Below, piece by piece: positions 17,899 through 25,705 of a DNA stretch of 64,000 bases. This DNA comes from CAYVIB01 sp964451365 (GTDB lineage Bacteria > Pseudomonadota > Gammaproteobacteria > Pseudomonadales > Cellvibrionaceae): assembly GCA_964451365.1 (NCBI GenBank), contig CAYVIB010000011.1, positions 62,001 to 126,000 on the forward strand, read 5' to 3'. The position numbers and the translations under genes were made by a program. The notes below the pieces were generated by a model. That model was not told the origin of the DNA. It saw only the letters and a program-made list of their open reading frames with translations, and searched no databases. The first letter of the stretch is position 1. Each line of letters starts with the position of its first letter.

Positions 17899-19035
17899 TT
17901 ATTTCGTGGTCTCCGGCAGGCTTTGTTTGACGCTCACCGCCGTGTAGGCCTTGCCCTCCTCTAACTCCCTGGGAGCGGAATCGCCCACTTCGAACTTAAT
18001 CGGAAAATTCACCTCCTCGAGAAATTCATTGATGCTGTAAACCTCAAAGTGAAGATGCGGGCCGGAAGAATAGCCGGTATTCCCCGACAAGCCGATTTTT
18101 TGTCCCTGCACCACACTCTCACCCACCTTTACGAACGAGCCATTATTTTGCAAATGAACATAGGCACCGACGCTCCTGTCGTCGTGCAGAATTTTGATGT
18201 TATTGCTGTGCTCCCGATAGGCCTTCCGTACGCCACCCGATGTATAGTGATCCACAACCTCTATAACCTTCCCGCCTCTCGCGGCATAAACGGGTGTTCC
18301 CACCGGCATGTTCCAGTCGATAGCGTATTCTCCGCGATGGGAAAACTCACCATTGTAACCTTGCCCTACCCTGCGGCGGGTACTCAGTTGATAAGGCAAC
18401 CGATAGACAAAGCTATCGTCGTGACTGACGTTGAGAAAGCCTCTTTTTGCCTGAATACTGTGGGGATAATGCCAACCGCCGAAATCCTCAATTAACCTGG
18501 CGGTAAATAAAGTACAACGTTTTTTCGCTGCGCAGGATTGCGCATGGGGGAATGTCACACTCGGCTTCAGGTTTTTGAAACCCTTGTTTTCAAAACTGAT
18601 CGTCAGCGGCGCTTCAATGGTGTTAAGCATGAAAAAGGTAAATACATCGTCTTTCAACTCCACCTGAATGCACAGATAATTTTCGATACAGTTTTGCCAG
18701 TAGTCGTTTACCTTGCGCCATTTGATTGCGGGGTTGAAGCGGGATTTTTTCGCTCGGTCCTGAACAAACAGGCTGACCACCTTTGTCCTGGACCCCGGCT
18801 GGAAAATAGCGGTGTCCGGCAGATTTCTGCTGGCCCGCATATTTTCCAGGTCGACATCCAGCCAGACTTTGACCGGAAAGGTGTTGATATTGTTAACGAA
18901 GAGTTCGACTTTGTCGTCGGCCTTTTCTATTGTCAGGCAGACGCCGTCGGTCTCGCAGGAATTCGCCATTGCCGACAGGCTCAGGCAGAAAAATACACTT
19001 GCAAAAATCCCGCGCAACGGACGGTGAAACCTCAT
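17899..19035 (-). CDS. M23 (LytM) family peptidase with duplicated N-terminal domain
   Basis: 378 residues with a signal peptide (cleavage near AMA-NS, about 25). Residues about 33-93 and 122-184 look like two copies of one beta domain, each beginning Cys-hydrophobic-x-(I/V)-E and ending LFVQD or ARLIED. The C-terminal LytM domain has the zinc ligands His233 and Asp240 (SHRGEYAIDW), His294 (YVHL) and His327/His329 (GPHLHFEV), so it appears catalytically complete. It would cleave peptidoglycan cross-links or another envelope peptide. Its ATG overlaps the dedD stop (ATGA), so it is likely translationally coupled to the SPOR protein. Confidence 0.9.
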   Translation of the reverse strand: MRFHRPLRGIFASVFFCLSLSAMANSCETDGVCLTIEKADDKVELFVNNINTFPVKVWLDVDLENMRASRNLPDTAIFQPGSRTKVVSLFVQDRAKKSRFNPAIKWRKVNDYWQNCIENYLCIQVELKDDVFTFFMLNTIEAPLTISFENKGFKNLKPSVTFPHAQSCAAKKRCTLFTARLIEDFGGWHYPHSIQAKRGFLNVSHDDSFVYRLPYQLSTRRRVGQGYNGEFSHRGEYAIDWNMPVGTPVYAARGGKVIEVVDHYTSGGVRKAYREHSNNIKILHDDRSVGAYVHLQNNGSFVKVGESVVQGQKIGLSGNTGYSSGPHLHFEVYSINEFLEEVNFPIKFEVGDSAPRELEEGKAYTAVSVKQSLPETTK

Positions 19036-19607
19036 GGATCGAACTTTAACAGGAGCGTGTCGATATGATACTTTTTATCCAGTTCAGTTTTTTCTTTTTC
19101 CAATTTGTCGCGATTCAGTGTTGGCCCCACATAAACCCGCGACATTTTTCCTCCATTGGCCCGGACTTCGCGAATATAGGCTTTATAGCCGGCGTCGATT
19201 AACTCGTCACGCATTTTCACGGCCCGGCCCGCGGATTGATAACTGGCAATTTGCAATACCCAGCCTTGCGGCACGCCCTTTTCAGTTGTCGTAACTTTCT
19301 CCGGTTTGTTTTCCGTTGTGACATCGGGCTCCGATTTTTCTTCCGCCACTGGCTTTTCCTCCGGAACAGGGGAAGCTTCAACAACCGGTACAAACATTTC
19401 TTTCGCCGGTTTGGCGGGTTCAACTTTTTCCGATGTGGGAGCCGGACGTTCAATAACCACCGGTTCCATAGTCGGCGCTGGCGGGATAAGCGTTTTCCGG
19501 TCTACCGGCTCAATTCGCTCCCGGTCAAAAAACACCGGCACAAAAATAATAGCGATTGCCAGCAATACAAACGCGCCGATAATTCGCTGTTTTAATCCGT
19601 CATCCAC
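19032..19607 (-). CDS. dedD: SPOR-domain protein (DedD-like)
   Basis: 191 residues from the GTG at 19607, chosen because AAGAGG lies 6 bases upstream and the protein then starts MDDGLKQRIIGA, the standard DedD N-terminus; the GTG at 19625 is the alternative. One membrane span (IIGAFVLLAIAIIFVPVFF) is followed by a Pro/Glu/Lys-rich periplasmic linker (about 35-110) and a SPOR domain (about 110-185, WVLQIASYQ..AYIREV..VYVGP) that binds denuded septal glycan. It contributes to cell division. It overlaps folC by 8 bases. Confidence 0.93.
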   Translation of the reverse strand: MDDGLKQRIIGAFVLLAIAIIFVPVFFDRERIEPVDRKTLIPPAPTMEPVVIERPAPTSEKVEPAKPAKEMFVPVVEASPVPEEKPVAEEKSEPDVTTENKPEKVTTTEKGVPQGWVLQIASYQSAGRAVKMRDELIDAGYKAYIREVRANGGKMSRVYVGPTLNRDKLEKEKTELDKKYHIDTLLLKFDP

Positions 19608-20967
19608 GTTCAGCCTCTTGAACACTGTTTGCTATTGCCATCTGCGTTTGCCGTTGCCACTCGAGCAGAAAGCTGCTGGCTTCACCTACCGGATAGAAAG
19701 AACCCGTTACAATGGTCACGCATTTTGGCATTGACCAGCCTTCACCGGTATTTGCCTGCATCCGCGATCGCATCGCTTCGACGGTTGATGAAAAGGGTTG
19801 AATTTTTCCACCATCGACGCCGGCTTTTTTCAGGATGTCGGTGAGCAACTCCGGTTCAGCGGCTCTGGGATTTTGCGCAAAAGCCACAGGGTACCAACAA
19901 TCCACTAGCGGTACCAACCAGTCCAGGCTTTCCGCCATGTTTTTATCGCGCATCATCGCCACAACCACTTCGATTTTTTCCACTCCCTCCCGGCGCAGCC
20001 TGGACAGGTTGACCGCCAGGTATTTCATCGCCGCCGGGTTGTGAGCGACATCAAGCACCACTTCATAACGATTGTTTATTGCCACGCGCTGAAAACGTCC
20101 CGCCACCTTCAACCGGCTCAGACACGATTCAAGCAACTGATCGTCCAACGCAAGATCGAGCAGATGAAAAGCCTGAACCGCCGCCGCAACACTGGGCAAG
20201 GGTAGCTCGGGTTTGGGCAGGCCGGCAAATTCCTTTCGATTTCCGGCGGCATCCGACACCATTAGTTTCAGGCCATCATCCGTTTCGCAGCCGAATTCAC
20301 GATCGATATAAAAAGCCGTTGCCTGCAGCTCCTCCACTTTCCGCCTTATAATTTGCGGTGGGTCTTCATCGCAACAAATCACCAAACCGTTACGGCGAAC
20401 AATACCGGCCTTTTCCGCGCCGATAAGTTCCCGCGTGGAACCCAGCCAGTTTTCATGATCCATCGAGATAGAGGTAATAACCGAGATATCGGGATCGAGA
20501 ATATTCACGGCATCGAGACGACCACCCATGCCAATTTCCAAAATCCAGTAATCCAGCCCGGCTTCGGCAAACAATAAAAATGCCGCCAGGGTGCCGAACT
20601 CGAAATAGGTCAGGCTCACTTCCCCGCGGGCATCGTCAAGCTTTTCAAATGCCGAACACAGCAGGGCATCGGAGGATTCAGTCCCGTTTATTTTAATTCG
20701 CTCGTTATATCGAATAACGTGGGGGGATGTGTAGGAACCCACCCGGTAACCCGCTTTCAGCAGCAGGGCGTCCAATGTTCTAACAAAGGTTCCCTTTCCG
20801 TTAGTGCCGGCAACGGTGATAACCTTGGTCTGAGGTTTTTTATCGAGAAGGCCGAGCCGGTTGGCAACGACCTTAATTCGATCGAGGCCCAACTCTATTT
20901 CGTTTGGATGGAAGGTTTCCATCCATGCGAGCCAGTCCTCGAGCCGGGTAAATCGCGCTGTGGTCAA
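19600..20967 (-). CDS. folC: Bifunctional folylpolyglutamate / dihydrofolate synthase FolC
   Basis: 455 residues. The Mur-ligase-type P-loop TVAGTNGKGTFVRTL (about 50-64) and YTSPHVIRYNERI are diagnostic of FolC. It adds glutamate to folates and, in bacteria, also makes dihydrofolate from dihydropteroate. The frame opens with TTG at 20967, 7 bases after the accD stop, with no clear ribosome site, so coupling to accD is likely. The order accD-folC-dedD is conserved in gammaproteobacteria. Confidence 0.94.
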   Translation of the reverse strand: MTTARFTRLEDWLAWMETFHPNEIELGLDRIKVVANRLGLLDKKPQTKVITVAGTNGKGTFVRTLDALLLKAGYRVGSYTSPHVIRYNERIKINGTESSDALLCSAFEKLDDARGEVSLTYFEFGTLAAFLLFAEAGLDYWILEIGMGGRLDAVNILDPDISVITSISMDHENWLGSTRELIGAEKAGIVRRNGLVICCDEDPPQIIRRKVEELQATAFYIDREFGCETDDGLKLMVSDAAGNRKEFAGLPKPELPLPSVAAAVQAFHLLDLALDDQLLESCLSRLKVAGRFQRVAINNRYEVVLDVAHNPAAMKYLAVNLSRLRREGVEKIEVVVAMMRDKNMAESLDWLVPLVDCWYPVAFAQNPRAAEPELLTDILKKAGVDGGKIQPFSSTVEAMRSRMQANTGEGWSMPKCVTIVTGSFYPVGEASSFLLEWQRQTQMAIANSVQEAERG

Positions 20968-20973
20968 AGAAGT

Positions 20974-21837
20974 TTACGCTGCAGGTTTGTGGGTCAGTTT
21001 CGCCAGGAGGGAAGCGATACGATCCCGCATCTGGCTTCGATGAATAATCATATCGATCGCCCCATGCTCCAGCAAAAATTCGCTGCGCTGAAAGCCCTTG
21101 GGCAGTTTCTGCCGGATAGTCTGCTCGATAATATTCGGACCGGCAAACCCCGCCCGCGCGCCGGGTTCGGCCGCGTTGATGTCCCCCAGCAACGCCAAAC
21201 TGGCGGAAACACCTCCATAAACCGGGTCGGTCATGACGGAGATATAGGGAATGCCATTTTGTTTCATTCGTTCGATAACAGCGCTGGTTTTAGCCATCTG
21301 CATCAGGGAGATCAGCGCTTCCTGCATGCGCGCGCCGCCGGTGGCGGAAAAGCAAATCAGAGGAATCCGGTTTTCAAGCGCGACATTGGCGGCACGGGTA
21401 AATCGCTCGCCCACGGCGTAACCCATGGAACCACCGTGAAAGGCGAATTCAAACGCGGCAGCCACAACGGGCAGACTCTTCAGGGTACCTTTCATGGCAA
21501 TAAGAGCGTCTTTTTCGCCGGTGGTTTTCTGCGCGGTTGAAAGACGTTCGCGATACTTTTTAACATCCTTGAATTTAAGCCGGTCTATCGGCAGCACATC
21601 CGTCGCCAGTTCCTCACGATTTTCGGGATCGAGAAAAACATCCAGCCGACGGCGGGCGCCGATGCGCATGTGGTGGTCGCACTTCGGACATACGTCGAGC
21701 GTTTTTTCCAGTTCCGGACGATACAGTACCGCCGCGCATTTGGTGCACTTCTTCCACAGCCCTTCGGGAACCTTGCTCGCTCCCTTCCTGCCTTCGGACC
21801 GGACCGCACTGGGAACAATTTTATCTAGCCAACTCAT
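20974..21837 (-). CDS. accD: Acetyl-CoA carboxylase carboxyltransferase beta subunit AccD
   Basis: 287 residues from the ATG at 21837 (MSWLDKIVPS), preceded by AAGAGAAG. The N-terminal zinc ribbon CTKC..CPKC is complete, followed by the crotonase-type carboxyltransferase domain with GGSMGYAVGERF and ATGGARMQEAL. With AccA it transfers CO2 from carboxybiotin to acetyl-CoA, the first step of fatty-acid synthesis. It lies between trpA and folC. Confidence 0.97.
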   Translation of the reverse strand: MSWLDKIVPSAVRSEGRKGASKVPEGLWKKCTKCAAVLYRPELEKTLDVCPKCDHHMRIGARRRLDVFLDPENREELATDVLPIDRLKFKDVKKYRERLSTAQKTTGEKDALIAMKGTLKSLPVVAAAFEFAFHGGSMGYAVGERFTRAANVALENRIPLICFSATGGARMQEALISLMQMAKTSAVIERMKQNGIPYISVMTDPVYGGVSASLALLGDINAAEPGARAGFAGPNIIEQTIRQKLPKGFQRSEFLLEHGAIDMIIHRSQMRDRIASLLAKLTHKPAA

Positions 21838-21881
21838 GAATCTTCTCTTGTCAGTTCGTTTAGCACTACGTATTTTTATTT

Positions 21882-22703
21882 TTACAGGGAATCCAAACCT
21901 TTTCTGATTGGACCAACTATTTCGCCTAAATTCCCACAAACCTGTTCAATATTGGAACCTTCCGCCGCGGCCATGGCATTTACCAGCACGCTGCCAACCA
22001 CCACACCGTCCGCCAGGGCACCAACGGCTTTTGCAGAATCAGCATCCTTGATACCAAACCCGACGAGGATAGGCAGCCCGGTAAAACGGCCAATTTCCGC
22101 CAGTTTGGTTTCCACGGATTTCACATCCAGATGCCCCGCTCCGGTCACGCCTTTTAACGAGACGTAATATAAAAATCCGCCGGCGATGGAAGTAATCTGT
22201 TTAATCCGGTCCTGTGTGGTAGTGGGGGCAAGCAGGAAAATATTTTCAATTGCCGCGGCTTTTAGTTGCTCGTTCAAAGCCACCGCTTCCTCCGGCGGCA
22301 GATCCACAATAATAACGCCATCCACACCCGCTTCCGCCGCCTGGCTGGCAAAGCGCTCGTAGCCCATACGTTCGACGGGATTGGCGTAGCCCATTAACAC
22401 CACCGGCGTTTCCTGGTCCGTGGCGCGAAACTGTTTGACCAGCGCCATGGTGCCGGCAAGGCTGGTACCGTGCATTAATGCGCGCTCGTGCGCTTTCTGG
22501 ATTACCGGGCCCTCCGCCATCGGGTCGGAAAACGGAATCCCCAGTTCAATGATATCCGCGCCGGCGGTTACCAGTGCGTGCATCGACGGCAGGGTATATT
22601 GTGGTGCCGGATCGCCATTGACGATGTAAGTTACCAGGGCTTTGCGTTTTTTTTCTTTCAGTGCGGCAAGGCGCGCATTCAATCTGTTCACGTTCAGCTT
22701 CAC
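21882..22703 (-). CDS. trpA: Tryptophan synthase alpha subunit TrpA
   Basis: 273 residues. The catalytic Glu lies in ADIIELGIPFSDPMAEG and the catalytic Asp in GVIIVDLPPEEA; a phosphate-binding region (LVGFGIKDAD and GVVVGSVLV) closes the TIM barrel. It splits indoleglycerol phosphate to indole, which passes to TrpB. The start could be GTG 22703 (GGTGGA just upstream) or GTG 22691, which would begin MNRLNARLAALK like many homologues. trpB lies 56 bases upstream. Confidence 0.96.
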   Translation of the reverse strand: MKLNVNRLNARLAALKEKKRKALVTYIVNGDPAPQYTLPSMHALVTAGADIIELGIPFSDPMAEGPVIQKAHERALMHGTSLAGTMALVKQFRATDQETPVVLMGYANPVERMGYERFASQAAEAGVDGVIIVDLPPEEAVALNEQLKAAAIENIFLLAPTTTQDRIKQITSIAGGFLYYVSLKGVTGAGHLDVKSVETKLAEIGRFTGLPILVGFGIKDADSAKAVGALADGVVVGSVLVNAMAAAEGSNIEQVCGNLGEIVGPIRKGLDSL

Positions 22704-22759
22704 CTTTTTCCACCGGCGTTCGCCGGCATTATTTATATGTTTTATAATCCGCCGGTTTT

Positions 22760-23968
22760 TTAGAGCTCAATACCGTCGATTTTGGCAACGGTAAGGATAT
22801 CCTTGTCTCCCCTGCCGGAGAGGTTGACGATAATTGTGTCGTCACGCGACAGGGTTGGCGCCAGTTTCTCCGCGTAGGCAACGGCATGGCTGGATTCCAG
22901 TGCCGGCATGATACCTTCGCGCCGGGTCAATTTGCGGAAACCATTCATCGCCTCGTCATCATTGATGGCAACATATTTCACCCGGCCAATATCTTTCAAC
23001 CATGCGTGTTCAGGGCCGACGCCGGGATAATCCAGGCCGGCGGAAACGGAGTGCGTTTCAATAATCTGGCCGTTTTCGTCTTCCATCAGATACGTACGAT
23101 TGCCGTGTAACACGCCGGGAATGCCATCGTTAAGCGGCGCGGCATGCTTGCCGGTCTCCAGGCCAAAACCACCGGCTTCCACGCCGTACATGGCGACGGA
23201 TTCGTCTTGCAGGAAGGGGTGGAATAAACCGATGGCGTTGGAACCCCCGCCCACACAAGCCACCAGGGCGGCGGGCAGTTTGCCGGTCTGCTCCAGGCAC
23301 TGTGCCCGTGCCTCACGCCCGATAATGCACTGGAAGTCGCGCACCAGTTGCGGATAAGGGTGCGGCCCGGCACAGGTGCCGATAATGTAGAAGGTATTGT
23401 CGACGTTGGTAACCCAGTCGCGCATGGCTTCATTCATGGCGTCCTTGAGGGTACGCGATCCGGAAGTGACCGGTACCACCGTGGCACCCAGCAGTTTCAT
23501 GCGGTACACATTCAGAGACTGTCGCTGAACATCTTCAGCGCCCATATAAACCACGCATTCCAGGCCGAGGCGGGCCGCTACGGTAGCTGTCGCCACGCCA
23601 TGCTGACCGGCGCCGGTTTCCGCGATGACGCGGGTTTTGCCGGTATGCTTTGCCAGCAGTGCCTGGCCGATAGTATTGTTTACCTTATGGGCGCCGGTGT
23701 GATTCAGGTCTTCACGCTTGAGGAAAATTTGTGCTCCGCCCAGTTCGTCCGACCAGCGCTCGGCATGGTACAGGGGAGACGGGCGACCGACGTAATAGGC
23801 CAGGTCCTTGTCCAATTCGGCCTGGAACGCGGGATCGTTTTTGACGCGGTTGTAGATCTCCTGCAACTCGTCGAGGGCATGCATCAATGTTTCAGAGACA
23901 AAGCGACCGCCGTAAGGACCAAAATGCCCCCGCTCGTCCGGCATTGCCGCATAATCAACTTTACTCAC
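22760..23968 (-). CDS. trpB: Tryptophan synthase beta subunit TrpB
   Basis: 402 residues from the GTG at 23968, which has AGGTGG five bases upstream and gives the usual family length; the frame runs open further upstream into non-conserved sequence. The PLP lysine is Lys95 in LNHTGAHKVNNT, and the phosphate loop is CVGGGSNAIG. It condenses indole with serine to tryptophan in the alpha2-beta2 complex with TrpA. It follows trpF by 22 bases. Confidence 0.96.
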   Translation of the reverse strand: MSKVDYAAMPDERGHFGPYGGRFVSETLMHALDELQEIYNRVKNDPAFQAELDKDLAYYVGRPSPLYHAERWSDELGGAQIFLKREDLNHTGAHKVNNTIGQALLAKHTGKTRVIAETGAGQHGVATATVAARLGLECVVYMGAEDVQRQSLNVYRMKLLGATVVPVTSGSRTLKDAMNEAMRDWVTNVDNTFYIIGTCAGPHPYPQLVRDFQCIIGREARAQCLEQTGKLPAALVACVGGGSNAIGLFHPFLQDESVAMYGVEAGGFGLETGKHAAPLNDGIPGVLHGNRTYLMEDENGQIIETHSVSAGLDYPGVGPEHAWLKDIGRVKYVAINDDEAMNGFRKLTRREGIMPALESSHAVAYAEKLAPTLSRDDTIIVNLSGRGDKDILTVAKIDGIEL

Positions 23969-23990
23969 CTGTACCACCTGTTTTGTATAT

Positions 23991-24617
23991 TTAAACCACA
24001 GACCTTGCCGCCGCGATAAAGGCTTCAATTTTGCCACGGCTTTTTATTCCCGGCGCCTGCTCCACACCGCCGCTGACATCCACCGCATAGGGACGTGTAT
24101 TTGTTATCGCGTCCGCCACATTCAACGGCGTCAATCCGCCCGCCACAATAACAGGTTTGGCGGGATTTTGCGGCACACGGGCCCAATCAAACACCTCTCC
24201 TGTTCCGCCTGGTACGCCTTTGCGGTAGGTATCCAGCAATATCCCACTGGCCGAACCATAAGCGTCCATTGCGGCGCGTACATCCATATCCGGCTTCATC
24301 CGCAGAGCCTTGATATAGGGACGGCCAAACTGCCGGCAAAAATCCTCTTTTTCATCGCCGTGAAACTGCAAGACGTTCACGTTTACACGCGACAGAACCT
24401 GCGCGACGAAATCAGGTTGCGGATCGACGAACAGGGCGACTACCGGGACAAACGGGCCGGCCTGTTCCGCTATCTGCCGGGCCATTACCAGATCACCGAC
24501 ATCGCGCGGACTGGGTTCATAAAACACCAGTCCGATGGCATCCGCCCCCGCCGCAACCGCCGCCCTGGCGTCTTCAACACGGGTAATGCCGCAAATTTTT
24601 ACTCGCGCTTCCGCCAC
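23991..24617 (-). CDS. trpF: Phosphoribosylanthranilate isomerase TrpF
   Basis: 208 residues from a GTG with GGGAA five bases upstream. It begins VKICGITRVEDA (catalytic Cys in KICGIT), followed by GLVFYEPSPRDV, VLQFHGDE and the C-terminal DVSGGVEQAPGIK phosphate site. It isomerises phosphoribosylanthranilate in tryptophan synthesis. trpF, trpB and trpA form a compact run between truA and accD; trpE, trpD and trpC are not in the window. Confidence 0.96.
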   Translation of the reverse strand: MAEARVKICGITRVEDARAAVAAGADAIGLVFYEPSPRDVGDLVMARQIAEQAGPFVPVVALFVDPQPDFVAQVLSRVNVNVLQFHGDEKEDFCRQFGRPYIKALRMKPDMDVRAAMDAYGSASGILLDTYRKGVPGGTGEVFDWARVPQNPAKPVIVAGGLTPLNVADAITNTRPYAVDVSGGVEQAPGIKSRGKIEAFIAAARSVV

Positions 24618-24774
24618 AGGAGTTCCCGATTAATTTTGCACTGATAATTTTGCACTGAAAGTGCGGATAAAAATGTTTTGGACAGGAAATGGAAAATAAC
24701 ATCCAGCACATCGAAAGCCGCGATAGTAGCAGAATTCCGGTAATTCCGGCAAAACCCGCCAAAAATCATTAACT

Positions 24775-25596
24775 TCAATCACTATGATAAGGGTCGAGAA
24801 ATAACGGCCCGGGTTCCGCTTCCGGCAGACCGAATTCGTTCGGATATTCCACCGTCACCAGGTATAAACCAAACGGGTGGCCGGTGGCTGCCGCGAGATT
24901 CCGGTTTTTGGCCTCGAGCAGCTCCGCCACCCAGGACACCGGTCTGGCGCCCCGGCCGATATCCATCAATACGCCGGCGATATTCCTGACCATATGATGC
25001 AGAAAAGCATTGGCGGTAATTTCCAGCACAATCAGTTTACCGTGACGAAACACATGCAGCGCCGTCACTTCCCTCACGGGGCTGGCGGCCTGGCACTGGG
25101 CCGCGCGAAAGGAGGAAAAGTCGTGCTCGCCTATCAGTATTTCTCCCGCCAGCCGCATTCGCTCCAGGTCCAGGACATAGCTCGTCCAACTGACCTGCTT
25201 TTGCATAATAGCGGTTCGAACGGGATCGCTGAGGATGAGGTAACGGTAGGTGCGCGACAGGGCGCTGAAGCGGGCGTGAAACCCATGGCTAACCTCCCTG
25301 CTCCACTTCACCCGGATCTCATCGGGCAGGTGGGTATTGACGCCTTCCAGCCACGCCTTGAGCGGTCGTTGTGCCAGGGTATCGAAGTGAATGACTTGTC
25401 CGGTCGCGTGGACACCCGCGTCGGTACGGCCCGCGCAGACCAGGGTGACAGGTTCGTTGGCGACCCGGCTTAACGCATGCTCCAGGCGGGCCTGAACCGT
25501 GTTGGCGGCCGATTTTTGCTTTTGAAAGCCACTGAACACCGCGCCGTTATATTCCACCCCCACGGCTATCCGGTGCATATCGTCGGGGAACACCAT
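24775..25596 (-). CDS. truA: tRNA pseudouridine synthase A TruA
   Basis: 273 residues if started at ATG 25596; ATG 25578 (MHRIAVGVEYNG) is an equally plausible start. Longer frames would run into the fimV terminator at 25654-25687. The catalytic Asp59 lies in CAGRTDAGVHA, and YRYLILSDP, DFSSFRAAQCQA and FLHHMVRNIAGVL are TruA motifs. It makes pseudouridine at positions 38-40 of tRNA anticodon arms. It lies between fimV and trpF, as in Pseudomonas. Confidence 0.95.
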   Translation of the reverse strand: MVFPDDMHRIAVGVEYNGAVFSGFQKQKSAANTVQARLEHALSRVANEPVTLVCAGRTDAGVHATGQVIHFDTLAQRPLKAWLEGVNTHLPDEIRVKWSREVSHGFHARFSALSRTYRYLILSDPVRTAIMQKQVSWTSYVLDLERMRLAGEILIGEHDFSSFRAAQCQAASPVREVTALHVFRHGKLIVLEITANAFLHHMVRNIAGVLMDIGRGARPVSWVAELLEAKNRNLAAATGHPFGLYLVTVEYPNEFGLPEAEPGPLFLDPYHSD

Positions 25597-25653
25597 CCCC
25601 GGTTTGATTTCGCAGTTGCGTCTGTATTCAGTCGTCACGGTCAGGTACAAATT

Positions 25654-25687
25654 AAAAAGGCCCTGCTTGCCACGCAAACAGGGCCTT
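25654..25687 (-). terminator. Intrinsic terminator of fimV
   Basis: On the minus strand AAGGCCCTG (25687-25679) pairs with CAGGGCCTT (25665-25657) across 13 bases and runs into TTTTTAAT, 18 bases after the fimV stop. This is a textbook intrinsic terminator and separates fimV from truA. Confidence 0.88.
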
Positions 25688-25705
25688 CGCGATCACAATA
25701 ACAAA

